A stretch of DNA of 64,000 bases. It comes from Gnetum montanum (Eukaryota > Streptophyta > Gnetopsida > Gnetales > Gnetaceae). Within the stretch, counting starts at the first letter, position 1. Every line of letters starts with the position of its first letter. Shown piece after piece: positions 10,729 through 21,190 of the stretch. Below the pieces are notes generated by a model. It saw nothing but the letters and a program-made list of their open reading frames with translations. It had not been told where the DNA came from and searched no databases. The position numbers and the translations under genes are program-made. The stretch is from positions 355,536 to 419,535 of the forward strand of contig MNCI01028318.1 of assembly GCA_015680685.1 (NCBI GenBank). The letters run 5' to 3'.

Positions 10729-11526
10729 CTTCCATCCAATGGAAAACCTTATATTGTTGTTGCCATTGATTACTTGAAAAAATGGGCAAAAGGAGCTACT
10801 ATTAAGAATTGTACATCATCTACAGGTACATGATTTGTTTAACAAAAAATCATAAATAGGCTTAGTGTGCCTAATGCACTTATTTCTAACAATGGTACAC
10901 ACTTCACAGGTGTGAATTTTCAAAAATTAATGCAATGCTTAGGGGTTGAGCACAAATTGACTACACCATACCATCGCCAAGAGAATGGTCAAGCCGAAGT
11001 CACCAACAAGGAGATTACAAAGATATTGACAAGAACTATTAGCAAGTATAGGTGAGACTAGAGCACTAAATTGAACGATGCTCTTTGGGCATACCACTCC
11101 ACATGGAAACTCCCTATAGGCTACACTTCCTATGAGTTAGTGTACGATAAACTACCCATGCTGCCTATTCAAACTGAGCTTTGTACACTATCCATGGCAT
11201 GTGACCTCAACCTTGACCTCTATCTAGCACAAAAACAATCGTTAATGACCCTTAACTTGCTAGATGAGAACCGATTAGCTACCCTATCATCTAACAAATT
11301 GCACAAGGCCTTCAATAAACAACGTCATGACCTAAGAATTAGGAAAGTTAGATATCAACTAGGAGATAAGGTTCTCTACTGGAATCCCACACATGTGCCA
11401 CAATGCATCAAATTTCAAATGCTATGGGAAGGACCTTATGCCATTCATGCAACTTTTCCTTCAAGGGCCATGATGATATACAAACCTGAGAGCTCGGTTA
11501 AGAAACTGTTGGTCAACGTCCAATAG
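10729..11526 (+). pseudogene. Athila integrase core and C-terminal part of element A
   Basis: Integrase inserts the cDNA copy. Visible blocks in order: SNGKPYIVVAIDYLKKWAK, VPNALISNNGTHF, PYHRQENGQAEVTNKEI, DALWAYHSTWKLPIGYTSYE, and the C-terminal GDKVLYWNP segment followed by KFQMLWEGPYAIHATFPSRA. The zinc-binding N-terminus and first catalytic Asp fall in the deletion, and the second catalytic Asp is Asn (SNNGTHF). Stops at 10831 (TGA) and 10840 (TAA) interrupt the first half; 11071-11526 is open. Confidence 0.88.
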
Positions 11527-13563
11527 ACCAAACCTTTCCATGAGCCTAGTACAGCTAGTGTTCATACTACCTCTGTTGGTGGACAACCTTGCTCACTATT
11601 TCGAATCTTCTCTTTCCGACTCAGTTGTGGGGTAGATGGCCACCTATGCCAAACATTCTAGGCCCTTTGTTCTTTTTGTATTTTTGTTTTACACGTTTTT
11701 GTTTTACACATTTCTTCAATCTTTCTTGTTTTTATTTTACACCATCGTTCACATTTTTACTATTTCTTTGTTTGATTGACTTACTTTCATTCATCATATA
11801 ATAAGTGCTCATGATGGTGGATTGAATTATATAATATTGATTGCTAATGTTTGATTTTTACCTTTGAATCATGATGCTAATATTATGATATGGTTCTTTT
11901 GAAAAAATAGGTAATGAGTCCATGTCGTCCATTCATCCATTCCACTCTATGGTCTCCCTTGGCCTGGAACTATACAGTCCCTTTTCCTAAATAAAATTAT
12001 TAATGAATTGGTGGCTTGGTATTTTTCAAACCAAGAAAGGACTCAATGGTTGACAAGGGTGCGACTTCAAGGGGATTCGGTGCATTTGTGTTGGCCATTC
12101 TCTTGGGTCCTTGGATGCTTTTTCTTGGGTTTTCCGTCATTCTACCATTGCTCAAATATCAGGAAGTTGAGTGAATAAAAATAAGTCTTTGCATGGTGTG
12201 GTTCTCACGCAAAAAGAAAAAAAAAACCTGGTGAGAATTCAAAGCACATCCCTTAGACAGAATAAAGAAATTTGGGCAACAAGCACTGGTTATGGCACTG
12301 AAAAGACATGTTACCCATGCCTGAAGTTTCCCTCTAACTAAGGACCTTTCTTGCTTCCTACTTCTCCATCTCACTCTCATTGGCATGGTGGTGACTCTTT
12401 GTGGAAGCATTCTTATTGCTTCAAGAGGATGGATTGGCCGAGTGTATTGATGCGAGGTCACTGAATGTGGTTGGGTTTCATCTAGATTTGGAATGAGTTT
12501 TACTCAATCACATTAATCATGACATACATAAGGGACTTTACAGAACCTTGCCCTTGGGATTCCATTCCATTCTCCACTCTCCATCTTTCTTTCCATTTTC
12601 CACCTCATTGTCAGTTTTATGAGTCATCCATATCTTGATTGATGCATTGTTTTTTTTTTCTTTGGTAAATTCTTGTGGGTAAGTTTTTTAACTCTTTCTT
12701 CTAAATGATATTTCAAGAGCCTACAGACTCTTTGGTTTGTGGGTTTATCAGGGCATATAGGGCATGAGCTTGCTTTGGGGAGGACCCACTCGCATTCCTT
12801 TTTGGTGTAATTGTTAAGCTCTTTTCCTTAAACATTCGTTGGAATCAACCATTTCTTGTTTCATCCCCATCTTTAACATCCACTTTATTGGCGTTGTCAT
12901 CGTTATATTTTCCATATTTCTTATTCCTTATATTTTTCCATCTTATTGCTACTGGAGGTTCACTCTTAGTCATGGGGTCCTTGGCACAAATTTTTCAATT
13001 TCCTCATCCTCCTACTTACCTAACCCCTACAACTTGGAAAGTTATTAGTGATAAATCTCTAGCCCAGTTTTTGTCATAACCACAACCCAGCCAATGTGCT
13101 TTATATCGAGGCAAGGTATCAACTACATTATGGTTTACTTATTCTTGCTCATTCATGACTCTGTTGTGTGTGTAGATGGCGATTACACGAATAATGGACT
13201 GGGCTTGGAGGAAGCACTCGGGATGGACTGGAGCTGGAGTGTTTACGCTGAGAACAAGTTTGGTCACATGGTTTTGGATAAAAAATGGAAGGTGCAATCT
13301 CAGCATCGGTAGCAACACGCCTCATTTTCTCTCTCTCTCTCTTCAAGATGTTGAATGAAGGCCGAGATGTCATTTATGTATAGTGTTCACCACAATGGTC
13401 ATAAACACTAATGCTATAATGTATTGTGTTGTCGATCCGTTCACTGGGCACTTTGAGTCTATCATTCCCTGTCGCTATCAATTCTCATTCAGTCAATAAT
13501 CTCATACCTTCCCAATATTTTGTAAGGAACGCGAGGATGAGTTTTCATTTAGCCATGGCGGTA
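11527..13563 (+). mobile_element. 3' region of A between integrase and 3' LTR
   Basis: About 2 kb separates integrase from the 3' LTR, the place where some Athila elements carry an envelope-like frame. I see only short, mostly hydrophobic or low-complexity readings and recognise no domain. Part of it (12.17-12.55 kb) matches the 3' region of element E on the minus strand (56.24-55.8 kb), so it is a conserved component of the family. Confidence 0.65.
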
Positions 13564-14241
13564 TGATGAACTACGATATCGTGTTCACGATATCATGGCC
13601 TTCCATGTGATATCGCATACACGATATCATGGCCTACCTCATTACCTCTAAACAAGAGGCAGGTGCACTTGGTTTTCATAGTTAGTCTTAGTCCCTTACC
13701 CAAAGTCTTGCAATTTCTCCCTCTTAGAGTTAGAATTATTTTTGAGTGCCTGTAGTAAGAGTCATAAAATGAACGGATCTTTATTCAAGCATTGTGTACC
13801 TAAGCACACCTTGTGTACAACAATGAAGATGAACTTTGTGATAAACCTTGCAGTATTCAGAATATATTAATTAATGTTAATTTTAATTATTTAATGATTT
13901 CCTTAGTTAATTATTAATTCTCTCTCTCACCCTACAACTCTCCTAAGTAAGCACACATAGTACGATCACTTCGAGCATGTATGTAACACTTGGTAACCCA
14001 ATAACGATTAGTGTTTGGTAATCCTAGTAGTGTTGCACTGATTCAGGATGTGTACGGCAAGTGAGAACGAATGCTGGTGTTAGGATTAATTAAAGCATAG
14101 TTAAGTAGTTAAATTAAATTAGTTACTTAGTTATCACTCTCCTCCCTTATTAGTACCAAGACAATAAAAACATAAAAATCATATGCCTCAAGTTTACTTA
14201 ACCATACAATCATGACATACAAGTAAGCTGAGGAAGACAAC
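13564..14241 (+). mobile_element. 3' LTR of A, 3'-truncated
   Basis: It begins TGATGAA and matches the 5' LTR from there to the AAGACAAC at 14241, equivalent to 7221. The last ~123 bp of the LTR are missing and other sequence follows. Its first 60 bp are longer than in the 5' LTR and contain four GATATC sites instead of one. Confidence 0.88.
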
Positions 14242-14772
14242 ATTACAACTTGGTATTTAAAAATGATTTATGCATTATTTTTGAGCAAAACATTACAAAA
14301 TCAAAGTTTGAAAAGTTTTACTATTAGATCTACTATAAAGAATCAACACCAAAAATAGATAACTTCGGAAATGTGAAAAATCAAAAGGAACATTTAAAGA
14401 ATGAAAAAAAAGAAAAGAAATAAAAGACCTAGAACATTGCCTACATGATTTATTTAAAGAAGAAAATAAAGTTGTACTTTCCATTATATCAAAGATAGAA
14501 GAAATACATGAAGAAAAGAAAGATGTCCTCTCACTTTTTTCAAATTCAAAAATAAAGGTAAAGAAGCCCCAACCATCTTACCAAAGCAATCAAAAGAGAA
14601 AAAGAAAGATAATTCAAAACAATAAACAACTATTGAAGTTCATATGGGGAAATAAAACTTCAACTAAGAATAACAATAATAAAAAATATTGATCAAGTTT
14701 CCAAGACAATTGAAGATGGTTAAATTCAAAGACAAGTTCCAACAACTTCAAAGTGCATCCTAAAGAAGGAAC
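14242..14772 (+). other. Residual internal sequence of B between A and the right LTR
   Basis: The stretch is A- and Lys-codon-rich with no convincing domain. A purine run, AAAGAAGGAAC, lies just before the right LTR repeat and could be a polypurine tract. The usual copia integrase, RT and RNase H are not seen, so B is either internally deleted or non-autonomous. Confidence 0.4.
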
Positions 14773-15761
14773 AATTAGTTCTAGTATGGATTTTGGAAAC
14801 TCTTACTCTACTCATTCTAAATGCCTACGTTGTGGTTTAGAAGTAAGACAAAGAAATGAATTTAACAAAACAAAATTCAAGGTAATATAGGGTCATAATT
14901 ATATATGAAAATATAGTAAAAGCATATAGTAAAAACTCAAAACTTAAAAGAAAAAGATCAAGTGAAGCCAAAACAACTTTTTTGTAAAATTAGGAATGAA
15001 GCCATATAATTTGTATTTCAACTATCATATTATATAAGGAAAGATATGAAATTATGCTATTTTTAATTTTATTAAAATATTAATGGGAGGGTTTAATTAG
15101 AGAATGATCCCAATCTCTCATGTATCTTGAATTTCTGGACCAATTTACTATAAAATAAGCTCGTCACAATCTATTCTATTATAGCCCCATCATTTGGCTA
15201 TAAATACGTGAGCAAATCATGTTTGTAAGTGAAGAAATTCCACAATTTATCTCATAGTACCATATTCTATTCCATTCATAATTTCACAATTCATCCTATT
15301 ACAAGTTCATCTATGATCAATTCATCATTCACATTTTCTCATTAGTTAAAGAAGTTGAACAATTATATTTAAAGCCATCCTTTTCTAACAACTCTGAACT
15401 ATCAAATCAACATAAATTAATTCCAAATTTTATAGGTAGGTAGATTATTGAAAGCTCTTTGTATCACGTAGTGACTCACTTCATAACTCTCTCAAATTGC
15501 AGAGATATTCATCGTGAAAATTAACAATTTTTATTTTGGTCACTAAATAGTTTTATTCTAGATTCATATTTTAAGTCTAATTTGAATGATCAAATAAAAT
15601 ATAATTTATTTGAAATTTTATAAAATTATAGATTGCAAAATGCACTTTTCAAAAGCCTAAGATCAGCCTAAAGCTTATCCAGATTGCAAAGATATTGCAA
15701 CTGCAAAAATAAAAAAAATCAATTTTTCTCAATTAGGCCACCCACATCATTTGATATATTA
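14773..15761 (+). mobile_element. Right LTR-like direct repeat of element B
   Basis: This is the direct-repeat partner of 4793-5779, including the TATA box and the Cys/Arg-codon block near its start. Homology stops at GATATATTA, about 68 bp short of the likely LTR end inferred from the left copy. Confidence 0.75.
15196..15208 (+). promoter_or_regulatory. TATA box in right LTR of B
   Basis: GGCTATAAATACG occupies the same place as the TATA box of the left LTR. Retention in both copies supports it as the U3 promoter. Confidence 0.55.
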
Positions 15762-15784
15762 ATTTGGCCGATATCTGGCCGATA

Positions 15785-15975
15785 GGCCATTACTAGTCAT
15801 AATTCGGTAATGCTAATTTTTTGTACGTAACGCTGACTAACATTGACTTTCCCACGGGCCATTTCGGTAACGAAACTTTGTGCACAATGCTAACGTGTAA
15901 CTAAAATTCCAGACAGGCCATTTCGGTAACGCAACTTTGTGCACAACGCTGATGTGTAATAAAATTCCAAGCCAC
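15785..15975. repeat. CpG-retaining tandem repeat, about three copies
   Basis: Units starting at 15785, 15857 and 15916 share GGCCATT...TTCGGTAACG followed by TTTGTGCACAA and ACGCTGA-type segments; the first copy is the most diverged. CpG density is visibly higher than in the surrounding sequence. The repeat lies just after the right LTR of B. Confidence 0.75.
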
Positions 15976-16130
15976 CAATTCATTAATATTCAATACCAAG
16001 CTTAATAATCAATACCAAGCTTAATATTAATATAGTTATTGAGGGTATATTGTAGCTAAGCTTAATATTCAAATGCACATATATTAATTTAGGTTTACAA
16101 CTATTCCAAATGGTATTGTAACATGCATAT
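15976..16130. other. AT-rich boundary between B and C
   Basis: Several ATACCAAGCTTAATA repeats occur, and no gene is seen. The stretch separates the CpG-rich repeat from the copia integrase remnant and probably contains the true right edge of the insertion into C. Confidence 0.4.
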
Positions 16131-17200
16131 CAAAGATACATCATGGGACTTCTATTGATAATATGAATGGTTGTTTGTAAAATTTCTCCCAAAAAGGCAC
16201 TATCTAGTTTAAATTGGGCAAGCATACATCAAACAGTTTCTCCAGTTATTCTATTCTTCTATTTTGCAGCATTATTTTGTTCTAGATAGTAGGTAATAAT
16301 TTTTTGATGAATAATTCCTTCTTGCTTTATGTATTCTTAAAATTCTCTATTGATATATTATGTACCATTATTAGTTTGTAACTTTATAATCGAATGTCTA
16401 GTTTATTTTTTTCACTAGGGCCTTAAATTCTTTAAAAGCTCTCGAACACTTCATTTTTGGACTTAATAATGTATATCCATACCTTATGACTAAAGGCAAC
16501 AATGTATGTCACAAAGTACTTAGCTCCTCTTAGTAAAGTCATATTTCCATAAGAACCAACATCTAAGTGTATAATGTCAAGCTTAGATTTTTTTTTTGTT
16601 ATTCTTTGTATAGAAGGAAACATTAATCTTGTTTATTTTCCTATGACACAAGATTTGGCGAACATTTCTTGATTTAATTTAAGATGGAGGAAAGAATTTG
16701 AGGCATGTTTTAATTTCTATATATGACTCTTATTCATATGTCCAAGTCAAACATGCCATAGTTTTTCTTTTTGAGTTTTATGAGTTATATCACATATCAA
16801 CTCTTTAATAGGATGTAACTTGAACAAACTATTTGTTTCTATCATCTCAGCTAGTTTTATCTTCCAATATAGTGCATTTTATATTTTTATCCTTTTCTTA
16901 TTGAAAAACAACTATATGTCTAGATTTCACTAGTTGAGAGATTGAAAGAATGTTGTGTCCTTTTAAGGCTAGTGTATAATAACCACTCTTAACTTGAACT
17001 AGTTGATCTACAATCCTCATATTGATGTCATATGCACCCTTGTACTTATAAATACCTCTAATTGGTGTAGTGGCTTCTCTAGCATTAAGTGTACATAAGT
17101 TTTTGAACAAGTTACAATTTCTTGAGGCTTGCCTTAAATAACAAGAATTAATACACCATATATTATGTTCAACCTTTATAACTATATCTTGGGTCATAAT
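16131..17200 (-). pseudogene. Ty1/copia integrase with GAG-pre-integrase domain (element C)
   Basis: Reading down the minus strand, the block at 17197-16898 matches the copia GAG-pre-integrase region: IRGIYKYKGAYDIN, then VKSGYYTLALKGHNILSISQ (consensus KNLLSVSQL). Next, 16623-16432 carries KLDIIHLDVGSYG, holding the first catalytic Asp, and GAKYFVTYIVAFSHKVWIYI. Further down, AAK.KNRITGETV and TIHIINRSPM mark the core end. Several stops break it. It is the upstream part of the same polyprotein whose RT and RNase H lie at 4.4-4.8 and 1.5-2.0 kb. Confidence 0.88.
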
Positions 17201-18879
17201 ATTTTCTTTCTATTGAAACCAATTCATCCTCAGGTAAGTTGGCTTCATTTCTATGATAGTTAGTATTATCCTTGCTCTGCTAATTTTGTCTTGCCCATTC
17301 TTCTTCTTGCAAAACCTTTGTGGATAATGATAAAGTAGGATTTTTTAAAAAATTAAACCAACAATCTTAAGTTCATAACCTCTTTTATCATATATGAAAT
17401 AACCTCTTTATTGATTGGACTAGTTATACGAGGCATTTGAACCAATAACCCTTAAGTTCATATTAGTTGCATTTAACAAATACATGTGTAATACACAATA
17501 TAAAATCTTCTAGGTCATTTGTTGTCCATTCTTAGCAGTGAAGAAATGTAACTATTCATTCACTCACATAATAATATGAAATTTCCATGAATGATTAGAG
17601 GAAATGAGGTGTATAATGACTCTTTTCTAACATTTTCAAAGCACGAGTATAGCAAGGTGATCAAGATAGGATGTTAAGGTAGCTAGTTTACAAAAATTAA
17701 ATGCAAGGCATGTAGTTTATGTTTTTGTCCGTAATCACTTAGCTCCAATTGTTAACTTGCTTTAGAAGCATACTTTACATGATAAGAAGTTTGACATTTA
17801 CAACATTGGATGTACAATCCATGTATCCGCTTGCAAATTTTATAAATCTATATTCAAATAAGAAGAAAAAATATTGAAAAAACTGAAAATTAAAACTAAA
17901 GAAAGAATATTAATCAAACACATAGAACCATCAAAAAAACATTTAGCAGACAAAAATGAAGAAAGACAGAAGTGCAGGACAAGATAAACTTGAAATGGGT
18001 AAATTCAGGAGACAATAGAATTAAGATGTAAAGAAACCTTCTAAAATGTTCTTGCATTAATTTTTCAAATCTCATTATTAGGTTCCATCATCTTGTCGTT
18101 AATAAAATTAAAATTAAAATTCTCAGGTCAAGACCCTTACCAGTAGGTTAACATCTTATTAATAATTTTTAATGATATTTTCAGAACTCATAAAATGTAC
18201 ACTTCTACTATCCCATAGATCCAGAGGGTCTCAAGATACAATAAAATTTTAATTTTAAATAAACCATACTTCATGACAAAACCAAGCATAAGCAACATGA
18301 ACCTAAAATTAGTCCATGCGAAAAGGTTTCAAGGAACCTCCTCACATAAAATGCATAGAAATCAAATGAAGAAATACAAAGTTTTTTTAAATTTTTCTCC
18401 AGGCCAAGTTCTAACATCATTATATATATATATTTTCAAGTTTCCTAGATAAAATGTAGTTTTGTACACCATGCAGAATGATGAAGCACTACCCTTAACT
18501 GAACAAAGCCAGCATTAATGACTTATTCTAGCGATTCTCTGCTGAGTACATACACAGAAGCAGAGAACGAAAAAGAAAGGCTTCCGTATAAAACAGAGCA
18601 ATGGGTGCTCTGTAGAATATGAACAATGAAGAATGCGACAAAATACCAGAGATAAAACATAGAAAACAATAAAATACAACAGACAAAATATAGAAAACAA
18701 CAACAAAGATGCTTTCGTAGCCGTCATGAAGGTCGACCATCCAAACACTTTAGTTGGATACCGCATTATGCAATTCACGTGATGGTCTTAAAGGTTAAAG
18801 GGTACAAATCAAATTGAAAACTTATATTTGAAAACGAAATATTCATAGCTTGCGTGAGTTAAGCATTACTGAAACACGG
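17201..18879. other. Degenerate upstream part of C, then AT-rich DNA
   Basis: From 17.2 to about 17.8 kb the minus strand should hold protease and gag of C, but I cannot identify either. Beyond that lies AT-rich sequence with a TA run at 18421-18433. Short open readings on the minus strand at 18515-18778 are Phe/Cys/Leu-rich and match nothing I know. Confidence 0.35.
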
Positions 18880-19214
18880 CATCTTTCACAGAGTAGTTGT
18901 AAAGCATTATCAATGGAATAGTGGATATTTTGTAAAAAAATCAAAGCATCTTTCACAGAGTAGTCGTAAAGCATTATCAATCAAGTCGGTCGGTGTGGAA
19001 TAGTGGAAATTTTGTGAAAAAATCAAAGGTAGTGGGTCAGTCTGCTTTTATAAATCAAGTTGCTATGGAATTTTAGAAATTTTGTAAAAAAATCAAAGAT
19101 AGTGTCTCTTTTATCAATCAATTTGATATGGAATCTTGGAAATTTTGTAAAAAATCAAAGATAGTGGGTCCATCGGCTTTTATCAATCTTGGAAATTTTG
19201 TAGAAAAATCAAAG
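18880..19214. repeat. Minisatellite, about five variable-length units
   Basis: Units of roughly 52-84 bp each end in GAAATTTTGTAAAAAAATCAAAG or a close variant (the first has GATATTTTG). The first two also share CATCTTTCACAGAGTAGT at their start; the later ones share GGGTC and TTTTATCAATC segments. The repeat lies about 700 bp upstream of the LRR exon. Confidence 0.85.
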
Positions 19215-19519
19215 GTAGTAGGTCTTGCTGGTGGGTCTCAATTGGTAGCGTGGGAACAAAGAAAGTAAGTTTTGTTGACTACTCAGTATTATGTGGAATC
19301 TTCCAAGGTTTGCATAGAAATCAGCATAGCGGGTTGAAGCAAATTTGCCTCTTATTAAAGATTGGGTTTTAGCTTATTTAAAATAGGTTAAGTTCTGTTT
19401 TTTCATCTACAAATTTTGGCCATAATTCTTCATTTTTTTGAGCAAGATTTAGTCCAACTCTTAAGATTAATTAATTACATTCCAACAAATTTTGGCTTCT
19501 TCCTAAATAAATAATTTCA

Positions 19520-19713
19520 GAACATTGTAGATTTAGCTTTGCTTGGTTTTATCTTATATACATTGCAATCACACCTCCACGCTGAACATTGTAGATTTGA
19601 CTTTGCTTGTTTTTATCTTATATACATTGCAATCACACCTCCACGCTGAACACTGTAGATTTGACTTTGCTTGTTTTTATCTTTTATATACATTGCAATC
19701 ACACCTCTAGGCC
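19520..19713. repeat. Three tandem 64-66 bp repeats upstream of the LRR exon
   Basis: Units start at 19520, 19584 and 19648 with GAACATTGTAGATTT or GAACACTGTAGATTT and contain ATATACATTGCAATCACACC. They are nearly identical, unlike most repeats in the window, and end about 180 bp before the LRR reading frame. Confidence 0.9.
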
Positions 19714-19888
19714 GATGTCATTTTTTAATGTCATTTTTTAAAGACAGTTAAAATAATAAAGATGATTGCATTCACACGTCCATTATTTGACCCTTTTATC
19801 ATTTTGTTTATAACTACGGTTCTGCAAACAAACATTTGGAGGGAGATGACAAAAGAATAAACACTCGTTTTTAGAATTATTTGTTGAG

Positions 19889-20370
19889 TAACGATACCAC
19901 ATGAATGGGCTCAGCACCTTCACAAACGTGAAGTGCTCGACCTGCGACGTGGCGTGGAATTTCCAAGGCAGGCGCTCGGCTTTTTCAAACTTCAGTGGTT
20001 ATCATTGGAGGGAGAGTATGAAGAGTATCCCGCAGACATATGCAAACTTCCCGAATTAAGGCATCTTTCTCTGTCGGGCAACAGCAAATGTAAGTTGTTA
20101 CCCCATGAATTTGGAAGTGCTGAAGCCTTTCCAAAACTGTTTGTCCTTTACCTTTATGTACTTCCTGAGTTGTGCATGCTACCTGCCATCGTGGACGGAG
20201 CTATGCCGTGCCTGGCTAAATTGAAGGTAGTTAACTGTGCACAGTTAAGAGAAGCAGGTTGCGGTTGGGAACACAAAATCCGCACCCTTAAAGAAGTCTG
20301 TATTACGCTTGTTGATCCAGCACTGGAGACACAGTTGCCGGAAGCTTTCCAGTTTTCAAATTCATTATGA
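19889..20370 (+). CDS. LRR C-terminal exon of an NLR-type disease-resistance gene (partial)
   Basis: In plants the leucine-rich-repeat end of NLR receptors contributes to pathogen-effector recognition and autoinhibition. About 160 codons are open with no stop, from roughly 19889 to the TGA of codon 20368-20370. LRR spacing is visible: LQWLSLEGEYEEYPADICKL, then LRHLSLSGNSKCKLLP, then PKLFVLYLYVLPELCMLP, then CLAKLKVVNCAQL, typical of NLR tails with FPxL and CxxL steps. The block is visibly richer in G and C than its surroundings. The first residues (VTIPHEWAQHLHKREVLDL) follow a T-rich stretch ending in TTGTTGAG, a possible splice acceptor. No NB-ARC, TIR or coiled-coil segment lies within several kb upstream, so this is either a last exon after a long intron or a detached fragment. 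I am sure of the LRR character and unsure that it is expressed. Confidence 0.7.
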
Positions 20371-20414
20371 AAATACATTTTGGGTAGTTCTTTCCTGGCA
20401 TATCTTTAACCAGA

Positions 20415-20506
20415 GGGTCTCCTCCAATTGATAAGAAACTATACTTTGAAGCTATATTAAGGGTCTCCTCCAATTGATAAGAAACTATACTTTGAAGCTA
20501 TATTAA
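20415..20506. repeat. Exact 46-bp tandem duplication
   Basis: Positions 20415-20460 and 20461-20506 are identical by eye, starting GGGTCTCCTCC. It lies 45 bp after the LRR stop codon. It may be a very recent duplication or an unflagged contig overlap, since the N-flanked duplications in this window have about the same length. Confidence 0.9.
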
Positions 20507-21190
20507 GTGTATACCTGACATGATTGTGTGAAACTTTATTTTGCAGTAATGTAATTTAAGTTTGTGTTCAATTAGCTTGATTCTAATTTCACCTGAGACA
20601 TTTGGATAAGTATATGGAAAGAAGTAGCATAATTTTTGCATAAGGCTTTTGATGCAAGTACTAGGTAATAAGTTTTTGCAATAACATTTTTCAAAAAACA
20701 AAATATTCAAATATTCATTATTTAATTATTGCAGAAAAATCGAACATCTTCTACCTTGTCTATTTCCAAGTTATATTACAAGCTTTAAAAGTTCAGTCAG
20801 AGATTAATCAATTGATTTATCTCTTGCAGCCTTGGTTGAAATTTACGAGGATAAAAGCTCTGGCAGAAGTAACCTTATTCAACACAATTCTCTACAAGAG
20901 AGCTCTTCTCTTTAATTTCAGCTATCATTTGCTATATTTGATTTTTTCTTCATTCTATTTGTACTACTAATTACAATCAATATTTGGTGAGAAGTGAATT
21001 TCCCAAAGGGTGCTTCTTTCTTTTGTGTATGGCCGGATTGTAAGGATGAATTGCTAAATAGTATTTTCAATTGAGTTTTTCCTTTCCTATCTTTTCTATC
21101 AATTAGATGCTGCTTGTGTATTTTTTACCCTTTCTATCTAGTTTGTTCCTACATGTGTATTTGATGCTTTATTTTGATTAATAAATTTTT
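20507..21190 (+). other. Possible 3' UTR of the LRR gene
   Basis: TTGATTTATCTCTTGCAG at about 20812-20829 looks like a plant splice acceptor and is followed by a less AT-rich block (CCTTGGTTGAAATTTACGAG). Downstream, T-rich sequence ends in GATTAATAAATTTTTTT near 21180, which includes an AATAAA-type signal. This would suit a spliced 3' UTR, but only transcript data could show it. Confidence 0.3.

Larger units (their letters stand above)
6585..14241 (+). mobile_element. Athila-like Ty3/gypsy element A (deleted, degenerate)
   Basis: A nearly complete structure on the plus strand: 5' LTR, tRNA-Asp primer site, gag, protease, partial integrase, about 2 kb of 3' sequence and a 3' LTR missing its last ~123 bp. 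RT and RNase H are absent. It sits inside element B, which itself sits inside element C, making it the youngest layer of that nest. By hand count the two LTRs differ at about 34 of about 300 aligned positions, mostly transitions, so the insertion is old. Confidence 0.88.

Noticed and set aside
12839-13358. Hydrophobic readings in the 3' region of element A as a possible envelope-like gene
   Set aside because: The readings are short, in several frames, without a signal-peptide-plus-anchor layout, and no counterpart is visible in element E.
18515-18778. 87-codon minus-strand reading, Phe/Cys/Leu-rich
   Set aside because: Overlapping frames are both open because the DNA is A-rich on the plus strand. 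It has no domain, no conserved partner in the window and no clear gene context.
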